From Taeniopygia guttata (lineage: Eukaryota; Chordata; Aves; Passeriformes; Estrildidae), in assembly GCF_048771995.1 (NCBI RefSeq), contig NC_133025.1, positions 2,914,001-2,978,000 on the forward strand: 64,000 nucleotides of DNA, given 5' to 3'. This document shows positions 35,995 to 47,232 of this stretch, one piece after another. The stretch's first letter is position 1. Each line of letters opens with the position of its first letter. The notes beneath the pieces were generated by a model. The model saw only the letters and a program-made list of their open reading frames with translations, ran no database searches and was not told the DNA's origin. Both the position numbers and the translations under genes were made by a program.

Positions 35995-38900
35995 ACAAAC
36001 CCTTTCCCCATGACTCTCTATGTGTGATGGCCAATGCTGGGCACAACCAAGTTGACACATCTGCTAACTCCTCACCCCACAGACACCTCCATCACCTCAG
36101 GCTGATCCACCCCCTCCAAGCACTTCACTGAGATGTTCCCACCAGAGCATTGTCACTTCCAGCTTTCCCAGCAGCCCAGGAAGGACAAGGAGGACTCCAG
36201 CATAAATCACAACCCACCAAAGCTCTCCATTCCCTTTCCTGCAGCTCTGATGGGGTAGCTCCAGACCTGACCCTCCCTACATAAGTGGCAGTGTCCCCAA
36301 AACTGGCAGGAGTTATCTCCTAGAAGGTGGAAACTGGCTGGCAGGAGACCAGGTGACTTTTGACTATTGACTTTTCCCCAATTAACATGATAATTGTTAC
36401 TCCGTGGGCCAGACATGATTAATCAGTAATTTTCCTCTTCCTTCCTTACTTTTTTTTTTTTTCTTTTTATTTAAGAGCAGCTGGGAAATGTCATTCTCTC
36501 CTCCAGTAGAGTTTGAAAGCTCCTCCATCTGGACAATCAAATTCCCGGTGTAAACACAGAAAAAGGAGGGACCAGAAGAATGAGATCCCCAGGGAGCCCC
36601 TCCACACCCCTCCTGTCCCTGCCTGAGGTGACTTTCTCCTCCTTCCCTCTTTGTCCTGGCCTTTAGGAGCAGAGCCAGCCACTCCGATGAAGGGGAACTG
36701 AATAAGTGACTGTAAATTAAAATTAACATCCAGCAGCAAGGAGTACAAAGCCATGATTAATGGCTTTTTAATGCTCCACCGTTCCACACTCAGAGCACTT
36801 TGTTTTAATGGTGCATGCGGGGCATGGAGGATGAAGAGTGTGTGGATGTGGGAACAGAGCACATCTCAGGAATTCTCACCTTTAAGGAGAGATAATCCAG
36901 CTCTCTTTAGCTTAGAATTACACAGAAAAGCCTCATATCCACCTCATCTCATCAAGTGCATCACAACTAAAAATGGAATGCAGCAAAGTCATTAAAAGAA
37001 ATGTCCTCTAACCACCACTTACCCAGATAATTGTTTTTCTGCTTTGGGTTTAATTATAATATGGACCAATTGATTAATTGAGTAAGTTTCTATAACCTCC
37101 TCCACCCTTGCCCTAAGGAAGGCTCCAGTCAGACTTGCTGAATGATAATTATTTGTCTTCCAGCCTGTTTAAGAGTTACAGCTTCTTCAGGGCTGTGTCC
37201 ATGGGTAACACTTCCAGATGTTCATCATTCCATGTGTTGATATGTGCCAATAATTATCCATATCACTTGGCTACAGGAAAACTTGGAAGAGCCAAGCAGG
37301 CAGCAGTCATTATTAAACAATTCTTTTTTTTTTTCCTTTTTTTCTTTTATTTTTATTAAAAATTGCCTCCTAAAAGCATTTTCAAATAACTTCTGTCCAA
37401 GAACATGATCACACCATGCTTAAGTTTATCCAGTGTGACTGCAGCCAGCACCTAATGACATGTTGTGATTTGCAGCAGGGATGATCAAGGTCAAACTGGA
37501 TGAAACTGTGATCAAGTGTGATAGTTATTAGTGAGATAGTTATTAGTAAGTGAGATACTCATTAATGATCCCCTCAGCTCTTGGAATAGCTGCTCCACCT
37601 GCTGTTCTGTGATGCAGAGTAGGCCTTTCCTCACGATCCAGTCTGGATTACTTTTTGGAAAAAAATAATCAGGTTCTTCAGGCATTTTCTTGACTGTAAT
37701 AACTCAGATTATGGATTCCCTTGGAGCAGCTTTTCCCCTTGGGAGGAAAGGGTTGGATGGTGAGTTCATGTGGTGATGTCCACACGTGGCCTCCTGCAGC
37801 TGCTGGGATGAGCTCCATCCTTCCACTCAGGCTGATCACACAACTTTTGGATTTGGGAATCTGGTTAAAAACCCTCCTGCTCAGTAATGTACTGCAAAAG
37901 GTCTCTGGTGATACAGGTTCCTACATTTCCCTGCGGATAAACTCCTACTAAATGAATAATCTGCATCAGAGACAGACTGTGAGAAAGAGAGCAGCAACAC
38001 AACAGCATCAAACTTGGCAAGTGGCTCCTCCAGGAAACCAAAGCATTTTGAATTTTATAGCTCCCCACCACACTGACCCTGCTGAGATTTCTTTTTTTAT
38101 TTTGCAGGAACAAGTACGGGGAGATTTATACCCGGGAATATTGCTTGACACAAATTCAATGGTGGGTATAATTATGTATAAGAGCTCTCTCGTTACAGAA
38201 AAAAAAAAATAATAATCTGGTTTGTGGGTTAAAAAAAGGAAAACAATACCAGTCTATTCCACAGTCAGACAGAGGAGGTGTTTGTCAGTGCTGCTATTGA
38301 TCAGTAACTATGGCAAAGCACTGAGAAGCCCTAATATGAGTTTAATACAAGGAGTAACTGAATGATCTCATTGCAGGATTCATGATCCAGAACAGGATTT
38401 GAGATGCTGATGGTCAAATCTTTGACCCACTCTGTTTCCCTTGTAAACATCTATTGGCAAAAACTCCTTGACAGTCTCTTGGTGCAGCTGGTAGTCCTGG
38501 ATTCCCAGCTGGTTCCCCTGGGGAGTGCAGAGGTCCAGCTGGTTTTTCTGGAAAGGGAGGCTGTTCTGGAGCATCCCACGTCATTCTGGATGGCAGAATG
38601 TGCACAGCACTGCTTCCATCCCAGCTGGGAAAGCTGACAGCACCGGGAACTCTACCAAGCAATAGCAAACAGGATGCTGTGATGGCTGACAAATGCAGGG
38701 CAATATCCAAAGGAGGCAAATCACCAGCCCGTGTGCCCCATAAACCTGATGGCACCAGAATTTTGGAATCAATACTTCATGACCACAGGCTATCTCCCTA
38801 CAAAAGCAGAGCAAATTTGGGATCTACCCATGGCTTTTTCAGGGCTCAATGCCCTGACAAACTTTGTAAGAGGTTTTGGGTTTCTCCTTGGGAAAACTTT

Positions 38901-39632
38901 GGCAAAGCAGGAAGACACATCCTGTGAGTGGTGTTATTTTCGCGGCGATGCTGCTGATGGTACCAGGAACGGTTTGCAAACAACAGGAGCACTTGTTGCA
39001 GGCTAAGAGGCTCATCACTGGTTTGATGGAGCCTGAAAACACATCCCATGTCCCAACACACTCTGCTGTTGTGCTCCAGCTCAGGAATCGCTGGCAAGGA
39101 CTGAGGACAGCTTTTCTCTGCTGTGCTCTTACCAAAGCTTTGGGTCTTCGGAGTAAAATTGTGATTCTCTCCCTTTCTAAGATGGGGAAGGCACCTGTGC
39201 CAACTCACTGCTGCTCTCCCTCCATCTCATCCTATTTATGCTGATACCACTCACTCACATCCACACACAGATGTGATCCTCACAGTTTTCCCTTGTGGAA
39301 ATGGAAATTATTCCAAAGGCACCTGGGAAGGCATGGGATGGATTACCAGTCTGGCACTTCAGATCCTGATGAGTGAAAAGCACAGAAGACTCGGAAATTT
39401 CAGAATTCTCATCCCTAAACCTTTCTCCCTGCTGTCTTGGTCAAGATCTCCAGATGTTTTCGAAAACAGAAAACTTGCCAAAGTGGAATAATTTGCATTT
39501 CAATGTAAGCTGAATTCATCCTGAGTGCTGCTCTTTCTCTAATTTTCCTGTGTCAACTCCATCCATGCATTTATGCACAGTGACCTCCCTGACAGCAAAT
39601 CACCATAGTTAGAGAGATGGAGAATGCTAAGA
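35995..39632. other. Unique intergenic DNA with AT-rich possible regulatory stretches
   Basis: No gene I can support. T-rich tracts occur at about 36449-36472 and 37322-37360. Stretches with many TAAT cores lie near 36380-36440 and 37020-37085. At 38414-38580 the minus strand holds a run of Gly-X-Pro-like codons, discussed as a weak finding. Overlapping frames of up to about 120 codons at 38.4-39.2 kb on both strands have no recognisable domain. Confidence 0.45.
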
Positions 39633-39935
39633 TCATGGAATCATAGAATAATGGAATGGTTTGGGTTGGAAAGGACCTTAAAGATCATTTAGTTCCAACT
39701 CCCTGCCACGGGCAGGGACACCTCCCACTATCCCAGGCTGTTCCAAGCCCTGTCCAAGCTGGCCTTGGACATTTCCAGGGGCAGACACAGCTTCTCTGGG
39801 CACCCTGTGCCAGGGCCTCCTCACCTGCACAAGGAAGAATTTCTTCTTAAAATCCAATCTAGCCCTATTGTCTGTCAGTCTAAAGCCATTCCCCCCTGTC
39901 CTGTCCCTCCCTGCTCTTGCCCATCACACCCTGCT
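39633..39935 (-). mobile_element. CR1 LINE, 3' fragment (minus strand), well preserved
   Basis: 'tcatggaatcatagaataat', 'ggtttgggttggaaaggacc', 'ttaaagatcatttagttcca', 'ggcagggacacctcccacta', 'gctggccttggacatttcc', 'ttctctgggcaccctgtgcc' and 'taaagccattcccccctg' in antisense CR1 order. About 300 bp, close to canonical. Confidence 0.95.
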
Positions 39936-41078
39936 CTCTCTCTCTGTCTCTGCAGGAACCAGCGAGTCCACCATGGCACAAACCTTCACCTGCTGCTCAG
40001 ACTTATCACCCTCTGCCTTAACTTCCCTTTTCATTCCAGTCCTCCCCTGCTGACAAGGGGGGCTCTGTGGCTGCCACATCCCAAGGGATCTCTGCTGCAG
40101 ATATGATGGGTTACATGCTCCATTCATTACAGCCAGTTCCAAATTGCATGGCCAGACCCCCAAAGGGCCTGACAAACTGCCCTGGAGGGCAGGTTCCTTC
40201 TCTCCAGGGTTAATCTTCTCCTCCTCAGGCCCTGGCTCTCCCCATTAGCTCTGTGGCTGTTCCAGTGCTCACTCCCACTCTCACCTCCCCACCACTCTGC
40301 TTTTTCCCTTATCTGCTTTGCTCTGATGACAATCTGAGATTCATGGCTCACTCCCAGCACAGGACACAGCAGCAACAGGCAAATAAATTATCTCCTAATA
40401 AAGGGAAGGTTCCTCTGAGCCACTCTGGCACCTTTGCCAGCAGTTCTTCACCAGGACAGCACTGGGCACAAACCTATCGAAGATATTACAGTACAGAGTT
40501 ATTGGAACATAAGTGGTGGCAATGATCATTCCCTCACACCAAAAATAATGGGAATATTACTACTCCTAACAAAATAAACCTCTTCACGTGACAGGCTGGT
40601 GAGTGGGCTGAGTTCCCATGGCAACTGTCAGGGCGCTGGAGCTTGGAGAAAGAAAGTAAATATTCCGTTTGAAATGGTTCAGATTCCTGCCACAAAGTTC
40701 ACACAGCATGGAAACTTTCATCAGATTCCTTCATTAGCAGCACAAAATGCCCCCCAACCCCCCCGGCAGCTTCCCAAACTGAATTATCCATGTCTGGTCT
40801 GCCTTTGAGGGCTTTGAAATTCACACAGAGGTTTTAGGGAAGGCATCCCAGATGTTGGATGCTTTCAGTGGAGCTGTTAGCCTGCGTCTCCCCTTCAGTC
40901 CTCCTTGCTGTTGGCTCCCAGTTCCCACCTCAGGTTGGAGCAGGAGCTCCATCAGGATTTCTGCTGACCAGTTTGGGTGTGGCACAGACAGCCCTGACCC
41001 CTCCTTGGGGATCCTTGCCCTTCAGGCAGCCCAGTGCTGCACACATCTGGATTTCAGGACTGGCTTGGATTTCTCCAA
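39936..41078. other. Unique intergenic DNA
   Basis: No gene recognised; a short CT-rich run at about 39931-39952 adjoins the CR1. Confidence 0.5.
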
Positions 41079-41126
41079 ATCATGGAATCATTAAGGCTGG
41101 AAAAGACTTCCAATGTCATCAAGTCC
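41079..41126 (-). mobile_element. CR1 LINE, 3' part split by an LTR
   Basis: 'catggaatcattaaggctgg' and 'gtcatcaagtcc' are the antisense CR1 terminus. The sequence is interrupted by the LTR at 41127-41743 and resumes at 41744 with AAGTCTGACTTC, the repeated AAGTC(C/T) being the target-site duplication. Confidence 0.88.
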
Positions 41127-41743
41127 TGTCAGAATCTGTGGTATTGATGATTCCGATTTTGTGGAAAGTCTCTGTCTTTCAGCCCCGCTGCCAAAGAAGA
41201 AGTCATAATTCATCTGTGCTGGTTTCAAGGTTGTTTATTCTGTTTATCTCTAACATGTTCTGCTGCCCTGCCGCAGCTCTGTCCTGCAGGGCAGCGTGTG
41301 GGGCTCTGCCCTCAGTGGGATGGTACAAACATTAAATACCACAAACTACCTGTGCTGGATTTACAATAACGTGCCAATATCTGTCACCTACGTTGGACAG
41401 TGTGTCCCCAGCCTAAACCAACAGAAAAATGCCAACACCACAGTGAAACATGGAGGGCATGAAGAAGGAGAAAAAGGACAAGACACACCCAATTTACTCC
41501 ATCTTGTCCCCTTTGGACCCCTAATCTAGAATCCTAAAATTTTACTTTTGCAGCCGTGCCACACTTAATTATTACTGATATCAAACACTCAGAGCTTGTA
41601 ATTCATCCTGTAAGATTGAAAACTTTTCCATGGACAGAGATCAGAGACAGTGTCTCTGGGGGCTCTGTCCAGGGGGGTTCCTGACCCCCTGCCAGGGTCC
41701 CAGACCTTCCAGGGCAGCCAGAGGGAAGCCCTGGATTCCCACG
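41127..41743 (-). mobile_element. Solo LTR (ERVK-like) inserted into a CR1
   Basis: 617 bp, very similar throughout to the LTR at 44955-45572. The flanks are AAGTCC (41121-41126) and AAGTCT (41744-41749), a 6-bp duplication with one change. On the minus strand the 5' end reads CGTGGGAATCC, one base off the expected TG, and the 3' end is ...TTCTGACA. The AATAAA signal on the minus strand near 41230 agrees with minus orientation. No internal proviral sequence. A 77-codon frame inside it (41296-41529) recurs in the sister copies only because the LTRs are similar. Confidence 0.92.
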
Positions 41744-41835
41744 AAGTCTGACTTCTGACCAAGCACCACCAGCTAAACCACAGCACTGAGTGCCACATCC
41801 AGTCATCAATGCCACCTCCAGCCCTTAAAGTATTG
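41744..41835 (-). mobile_element. CR1 LINE, 5' part of the split copy
   Basis: 'tctgaccaagcaccaccagc' and 'aaaccacagcactgagtgcc / acatccagtc' continue the antisense CR1 after the LTR. The end is approximate. Confidence 0.78.
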
Positions 41836-42430
41836 CCCAGCGGTGGGGATGGGTGATTTGTGCCTTTGTCTCTCACACGAATGTTGATTTAACTCAGTGA
41901 GAAAGAAACCCAGGGCATTGCAATGCAAAGGAGTCTGAGATAGCTCTCACAGAAACAAATGTCCTCAGTAAACACTGCAGGGACAACACAAAATGGGTTT
42001 GGCTTTGGGATTTCCTTCCAGCAAGAACATCCTTCCATTCCTTCTTATCCTCAGAAGAAACTCGAAATTGCAGCCCACAGATTCACCTGCCTCTGTGCAG
42101 ATCCACCCAAGCTCTTCTGAGGAACAGGGCAACTCATGGCTTGGGACAAAGCCAGTTGCATCCAGAAATTCTGATGGGAAAAAAAAAACAACTGATTAAA
42201 TCATCTTTCTGTAGTTTCTTGTTTCAATGTACCACTGCACCCCAAGCCCGCTCCATCCCTCTCCCCCTTCGATACCTTTTTCCACAAGGCTGAAATAATC
42301 TTTGACACCCATAACAAGCATTCCTATGTTGGATTATTAAGGGATTTGAATAGGAATGGCAGCACCCACCTCAAGCCAAAAAGCAGCCCCTGAAGTGCTC
42401 AACTCTGGCAAAAAGGATGGTCAGAAAATT
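41836..42430. other. Unique intergenic DNA
   Basis: No gene or repeat recognised; a short A run at 42180-42188. Confidence 0.45.
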
Positions 42431-42436
42431 CCTTTG

Positions 42437-43125
42437 TGTTGGAACCACAGTTTGGTTTGGGGTTCCGTGTGGTGGTAAAGTTTCTCTTTTAACTTGTGCT
42501 TCTAAAGAAAACTTTGTAGCTTCTTGTTGTTCGGTTTTAAGGCAGTTTATTGCAAGTTATCTAAAAGATTGTCTTTTTTGGCTGCTGTGGTTTGGTTAGC
42601 AGCTTAGGCAGAGGCACACACATCTCTGACACCCTCTCTGTTTGCTGTTTTTTTTTTTCTCTCCCCCTGCCCAGGGCTGTTGCTATTCTTTATATGATAT
42701 ATTATGTGATATGTGTTAAGAGTTTTTCTCTAATACTTATTATCTATATTGAATTGTGGGTTTTTATTCTAAACTAATCTATAAGTATTAACATTATTAA
42801 GAATATGGAGGCAAGGAAGAAGAAAGAGGAGGAACAGGACTGGCCTACATTCGTCTATATTAAAACTTCTGACTTCTATGTATAAAGTAAAAACTCTCTA
42901 GTATAGGTATTAAATACTAAAAAATTCTTCCCTCTACTTTGTAACTAATTCTACTGTAATATCTAAACTTTCGTGACTCCTTGTTCCACCTTTAAAGTTG
43001 GTAAATCATTCCATGGCTCAAAATCAAAATCACAGCTGTTTCCAGCTGCCTGCCAGGGTCTCAAATGCTTCTGACCTGGGCCAGGAACCTCCAAAAATGT
43101 CTGAGGGACAGTTTGAGTTCCAACA
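42437..43125 (-). mobile_element. Solo LTR, second family, AT-shifted copy
   Basis: 689 bp with terminal inverted TGTTGGAAC...GTTCCAACA. Flanks are CCTTTG (42431-42436) and CTTTTG (43126-43131), a 6-bp duplication with one C-to-T difference. TATA box (reverse complement of 'ctttatat', 42688-42695) and AATAAA (reverse complement of 'tttatt' near 42547) give minus orientation. It is the sister of 34024-34784. The terminal U3 part (about 42990-43125) is nearly identical between the copies, but the middle differs by many C/T and some G/A changes, making this copy AT-rich. Confidence 0.9.
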
Positions 43126-43131
43126 CTTTTG

Positions 43132-43960
43132 CTCTCCACAACATGTAGGGTCAAGGACATGTGGTTGTCACTTGTGCCTGAGCTGTGTGTGTCCCCAGCG
43201 TGGTCAGGAGGGTGGTGGGGACAAGGAGAGGTCACAGCTCTCCAGAACCCACCAGGGAAAGGGAGATCAAGGTGTTTTTGGGGAATGCAGCCACCCACCA
43301 GTCCACCCACAGCACCTGCAGGGTGCAAAGTGCCTGGAGAGATGGATGCCATCAGTTTTCCTGCTTTGGAGTATGGCCAGATCCCTGTGTCTGTGCATGA
43401 AGGCCACTGGGAATGAAAATAAATTTGATTTCATACTTGGTTTGCAGGATCAGAGGGTCAGACATCCAGCCTGCCTCTGTGCCACATCCTTCTCTGTTCT
43501 GAGGAGGTAGAAAAAGAAAAATGCTTCACTTCTCTGCTGGGAAACAGAGACATAGTGACTTGTCCAGGGAAACCAAGGAAAAGGAAGATTCACACATTTC
43601 ATTAAAGGCTGGTGCCTGCAGCTACTTCTGCACCGGTGCACTCTGTATATTCCTGAAAAATCACCTCTGTGAGGGAGAGCTGCCCTCAGGACAGGCCAAA
43701 TTAATCAGAATCCAGGAGCACCCATCTCTTCCTTGGCCATGAACTAGAGCTGCACATGCCGAGATCAGACAGGAAATAAACTCAATTAATTCCAGCCAGG
43801 AAAACTGGGACTCGATCCAGTCTTGGATCTCTGTCCACCAAACACAGCCTGACTGTGGTGTTACCTTCACTTTCACATGGAGACCAGTGCAGGAATGTTC
43901 CTGGGGACAGGAACAGAAGTCCTTGCAGTGTTTTGGTGTTAGGAAGCTCCTGAAATAGAA
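43132..43960. other. Unique intergenic DNA
   Basis: No gene recognised. Overlapping frames of up to 170 codons (starting inside the LTR at 42998) have no recognisable domain. Confidence 0.5.
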
Positions 43961-44129
43961 TTAGTTTTAATTTTTTAGTTTTAGTTTTAGTTTTAGTTTT
44001 AGTCTTAGTTTTAGTTTAGTTTTAGTTTTAGTTTTAGTTTTAGTTTTAGTTTTAGTTTTAGTTTTAGTTTTAGTTTTAGTTTTAGTCTTAGTTTTAGTTT
44101 TAGTCTTAGTTTTAGTTTTAGTCTTAGAT
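43961..44129. repeat. (TTTTAG)n hexanucleotide array
   Basis: About 25-28 units, some shortened ('gtttag') or with a C (TCTTAG) that becomes more frequent toward the right end. Not the telomere repeat TTAGGG. The minus-strand Lys-Thr repeat frame is an artefact. Confidence 0.95.
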
Positions 44130-44948
44130 TGCATGCTCTGGTGCAATTCCCAGGTATGATTTGAGGCTTGGCCATGGATATGTGCAGCCAGCTCAGGCAG
44201 CAGCTTCACCAACAACCCAAAGAGCTGGGTCTTGTTTGTTTTTAACTAATTTGCAGGGATCTGAACTAAATATGGCGCAAATACTGAAGAAAGAGATTTT
44301 ATTGAACCCAAGGACTTCAGAACCAGCCTCTGGAGACACCAGAACTGCAGAAGGTTGGGGAAAAGAGGTTTCAAAATGGACTTATTTTCTTCTTTTTTTC
44401 CTAAAAATAAGTGGATGGGGCTTAACTTGTGTTTGTAAATGATGTCTCTGACTGGTGAGATTGTGATCAAAGGGAAATGTGATGGCTCCTGTGTGATGTT
44501 AGGGAGGAAATCAGGCCAGGGAAGGGACAATAAGGTGACCTGAAGACATCTGGCAGCAGGGAGAAACTGGAGGTGATGGCAGGAGCAGAGGGTGTCAGCA
44601 GGCAGGGACAGAAGTGAGCAACCCTTCAGCCTGAGGATATCCAAGTTCCCACTTAGCTCCTAAAATTCATGGAGGGGGATTAAAGGCAGCATTAATATGT
44701 ATGCAGCAGCGTGCTGCTCCTCTGTGATCTTCTGACTCCGATATTTTTAGAAAACTTGGGTTGCTGAGGAGCAAAACCTGTCCCTCAGGGTTTGTCTGCC
44801 TATTGGGATCCTTGCCCTGTCTAATGAAATGCTGAGAGGGAGGGAGGGGATTGACCATTATGGGGAGAAATTGGGAATGAGGGGTTGGGAGGAAAGGTCC
44901 CTCCTTTCAGCAGAGGTTCTCAGCCCAAGTGTGTGGTTTTACCTCCTT
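44130..44948. other. Unique intergenic DNA
   Basis: No gene recognised. Minus-strand frame 44246-44644 (132 codons) has no domain I recognise. Confidence 0.5.
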
Positions 44949-44954
44949 GGCAGG

Positions 44955-45572
44955 TGTTGGAATCTGTGGTATTGATGATTCCAAGATTGTAGAAAGTCTC
45001 TGTCTGTCAGCCCCGCTGCCAAAGAAGAAGCCATAATTCGTCTGTGCTGGTTTCAAGGTTGTTTATTCTGTTTATCTCTAACATGTTCTGCTGCCCTGCC
45101 GCAGCTCTGTCCTGCAGGGCAGCGTGTGGGGCTCTGCCCTCAGTGGGATGGTACAAACATTAAATACCAGAAACTACCTGTGCTGCATTTACAATAACGT
45201 GCCAATATCTGTCACCTACGTTGAACAGTGTGTCCCCAGCCTGAACCAACAGAAAAATGCCAACACTACAGTGAAACATGGAGGGCATGAAGAAGGAGAA
45301 AAAGGACAAGACACACCCAATTTCCTCCATCTTGTCCCCTTTGGACCCCTAATCTAGAATCCTAAAATTTTACTTTTGCACCTGTGCCACACTTAATTAT
45401 TACTTCTATCAAACACTCAGAGCTTGTAATTCATCCTGTAAGATTGAAAACTCTTTTCCATGGACAGAGATCACAGACAGTGTCTCTGGGGGCTCTGTCC
45501 AGGGGGGTTCCTGACCCCTGCCAGGGTCCCAGACCTGCCAGGGCAGCCAGAGAGAAGCCCTGGACTCCCACA
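44955..45572 (-). mobile_element. Solo LTR (ERVK-like) with perfect 6-bp duplication GGCAGG
   Basis: 618 bp, TGTTGGAATC...CTCCCACA. GGCAGG occurs at 44949-44954 and again at 45573-45578. Minus orientation follows from AATAAA (reverse complement of 'tttatt', 45062-45067) and a TATTTAA box (reverse complement, 45160-45166) placed about 95 bp upstream of it. Close copies lie at 41127-41743 (same orientation) and 58313-58930 (opposite). There is no gag, pro, pol or env sequence next to it. Confidence 0.95.
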
Positions 45573-45578
45573 GGCAGG

Positions 45579-46528
45579 GCTGAAAAGGCTCAGGGAGAGC
45601 TAAACTAGACAAAAGCAGTCCAAAACCTGTGGAGAACACAGCTAAAGGTGTGTGTGATGGGGCTTTTCTGCAAAAATAGAGACAAATTAATTCAATTTTT
45701 TTTTCTGTCCCAGTCTGGCAGTGCTGGTCCAGCTTTGGTCGAGGCTCAGAGAGGAGAGTCCCAGCAATATTTTGGCTCCTAAGTGATCAGGAGTCTCTCT
45801 CACATCCATTTTTTGGGACAAGGCATAAATCCAGATGTCTCCTCCTTGCTCTACACACTGCAGGAACACTTCCAGGGATGGGACAGCCAAAGACAGAGGA
45901 TCTTCCTGAATTCCTACCAAATCCCTCTCAGGCATTCACAGGATCCTTCGGAGCCTCATATTCAGGTGGAACTTCCTGTGCATCAGTTTGCCTCTTGTCC
46001 TATTGATTGGAATCCTGCAGATTCCTTGGGGTCACTTGAGTCCAGAATCTGTCCCAGGGTATCTGCCCTGGCCCTCCACCCTGGGTTTCTCTAATTAATA
46101 AGTTCTCTTCTTCTAAGTGATGTAATCATCATTTTGAGCAGACACGATGTGCATTACTGACTTTTGATAGGGTTCAAACACCAGCTCTGATTTTTCCCTC
46201 TCTCCATTATACTTTTTTTTTGAAGTGTGCTGTGAAAATGTGTCACCCCTTGTGATTACACTAAGGGAAAAAAAAAATACAGAAATGACACAAATTACCA
46301 ATTACTTTATTATGCAGTGATTAAAGAGAAAAAAAAAAAGGAAAAGAAAAGAATTAAAAGCTAGAAGTTGCTTCAGCAAATTCTATTTTTAAAGAAATAA
46401 TTATTGAGTTTCAAATGTATTAAATTAGGTAATTCTCTGCCAGATTTCTTCCCCAATTTTAATCTTCATTCTTGGCTGCGTGGCTGGCTCTGCAGTCAAT
46501 GCTCTGGTGGGGTGATGTGTTCAGCCCC
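45579..46528. other. Unique intergenic DNA
   Basis: No gene recognised. A/T-rich from about 46190, with A runs near 46268-46277 and 46330-46339. Confidence 0.5.
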
Positions 46529-46529
46529 A

Positions 46530-46607
<78 letters not shown>

Positions 46608-46608
46608 T

Positions 46609-46647
<39 letters not shown>

Positions 46648-46657
46648 ATTGTTGTTA
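46529..46657. repeat. (ATT)n passing into (TTG)n trinucleotide array
   Basis: About 25 units of ATT to 46600, a short ACT/ATT transition, then about 12 units of TTG/GTT to 46657. Frames with poly-Tyr, poly-Leu or poly-Asn are artefacts. Confidence 0.97.
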
Positions 46658-47232
46658 TAATTCATTTTTAGCAGTATGGGAGCACTGTGGCAAACACAGA
46701 GCCTGTGAAAGGTGCTGTGCAAGCACAGAGAGAGGTGTGAGCCCAGGAGAGCTCCTGGGCTGGAGAGACAAGGCAGCCTAAGCTCCCACATTTTCCAGAG
46801 ATGCCTCATTTCCTACAATTTCTGTGCTGGGAATCCTCCATGTGGTCAGGAGACAGCAGAAGGATCTGGGGACAGGCCACACCAGAGAGAAAAATCACTT
46901 TTGTGCCTGGCTGTGTGTTCCTGGAAGATCTAAAGTGAGAATTCTTTGCTCTGAGAGGATCTGAGCTGCCAGGATTTCCCTAGGAAAGGTCTTATCCTCC
47001 AGTCTCACCACAGCAATGGTGAATTTTCCTCTTGCAGGGATGTGGAAAATCCAAGTGGGATGTTCTCACTCACTCCCAGGGAGATGCTCAGAGATCAGGG
47101 AAGCCAGCAGGGATGGAAATGGTGTGGAAACAACTGAGCTGTGCCCATGGAGGAGCTCCCAGGCCACCTCCAGGACTCTGGAGAGCTCTAGGTCATGGTG
47201 AGCACCCCAGGAGACACCCCAGGATGTGCTGG
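46658..47232. other. Unique intergenic DNA
   Basis: No gene or repeat recognised. Confidence 0.45.

Noticed and set aside
41296..41529. 77-codon frame that recurs at 45124-45357 and 58528-58761
   Set aside because: The conservation is that of three copies of one LTR; it falls in the LTR's U3, where no protein is expected.
43961..44129. Interstitial telomere repeat
   Set aside because: The unit is TTTTAG, not TTAGGG, and G content is too low.
41127..45572. Full-length provirus bounded by two LTRs
   Set aside because: Each LTR has its own distinct 6-bp duplication and the interval has no retroviral genes.
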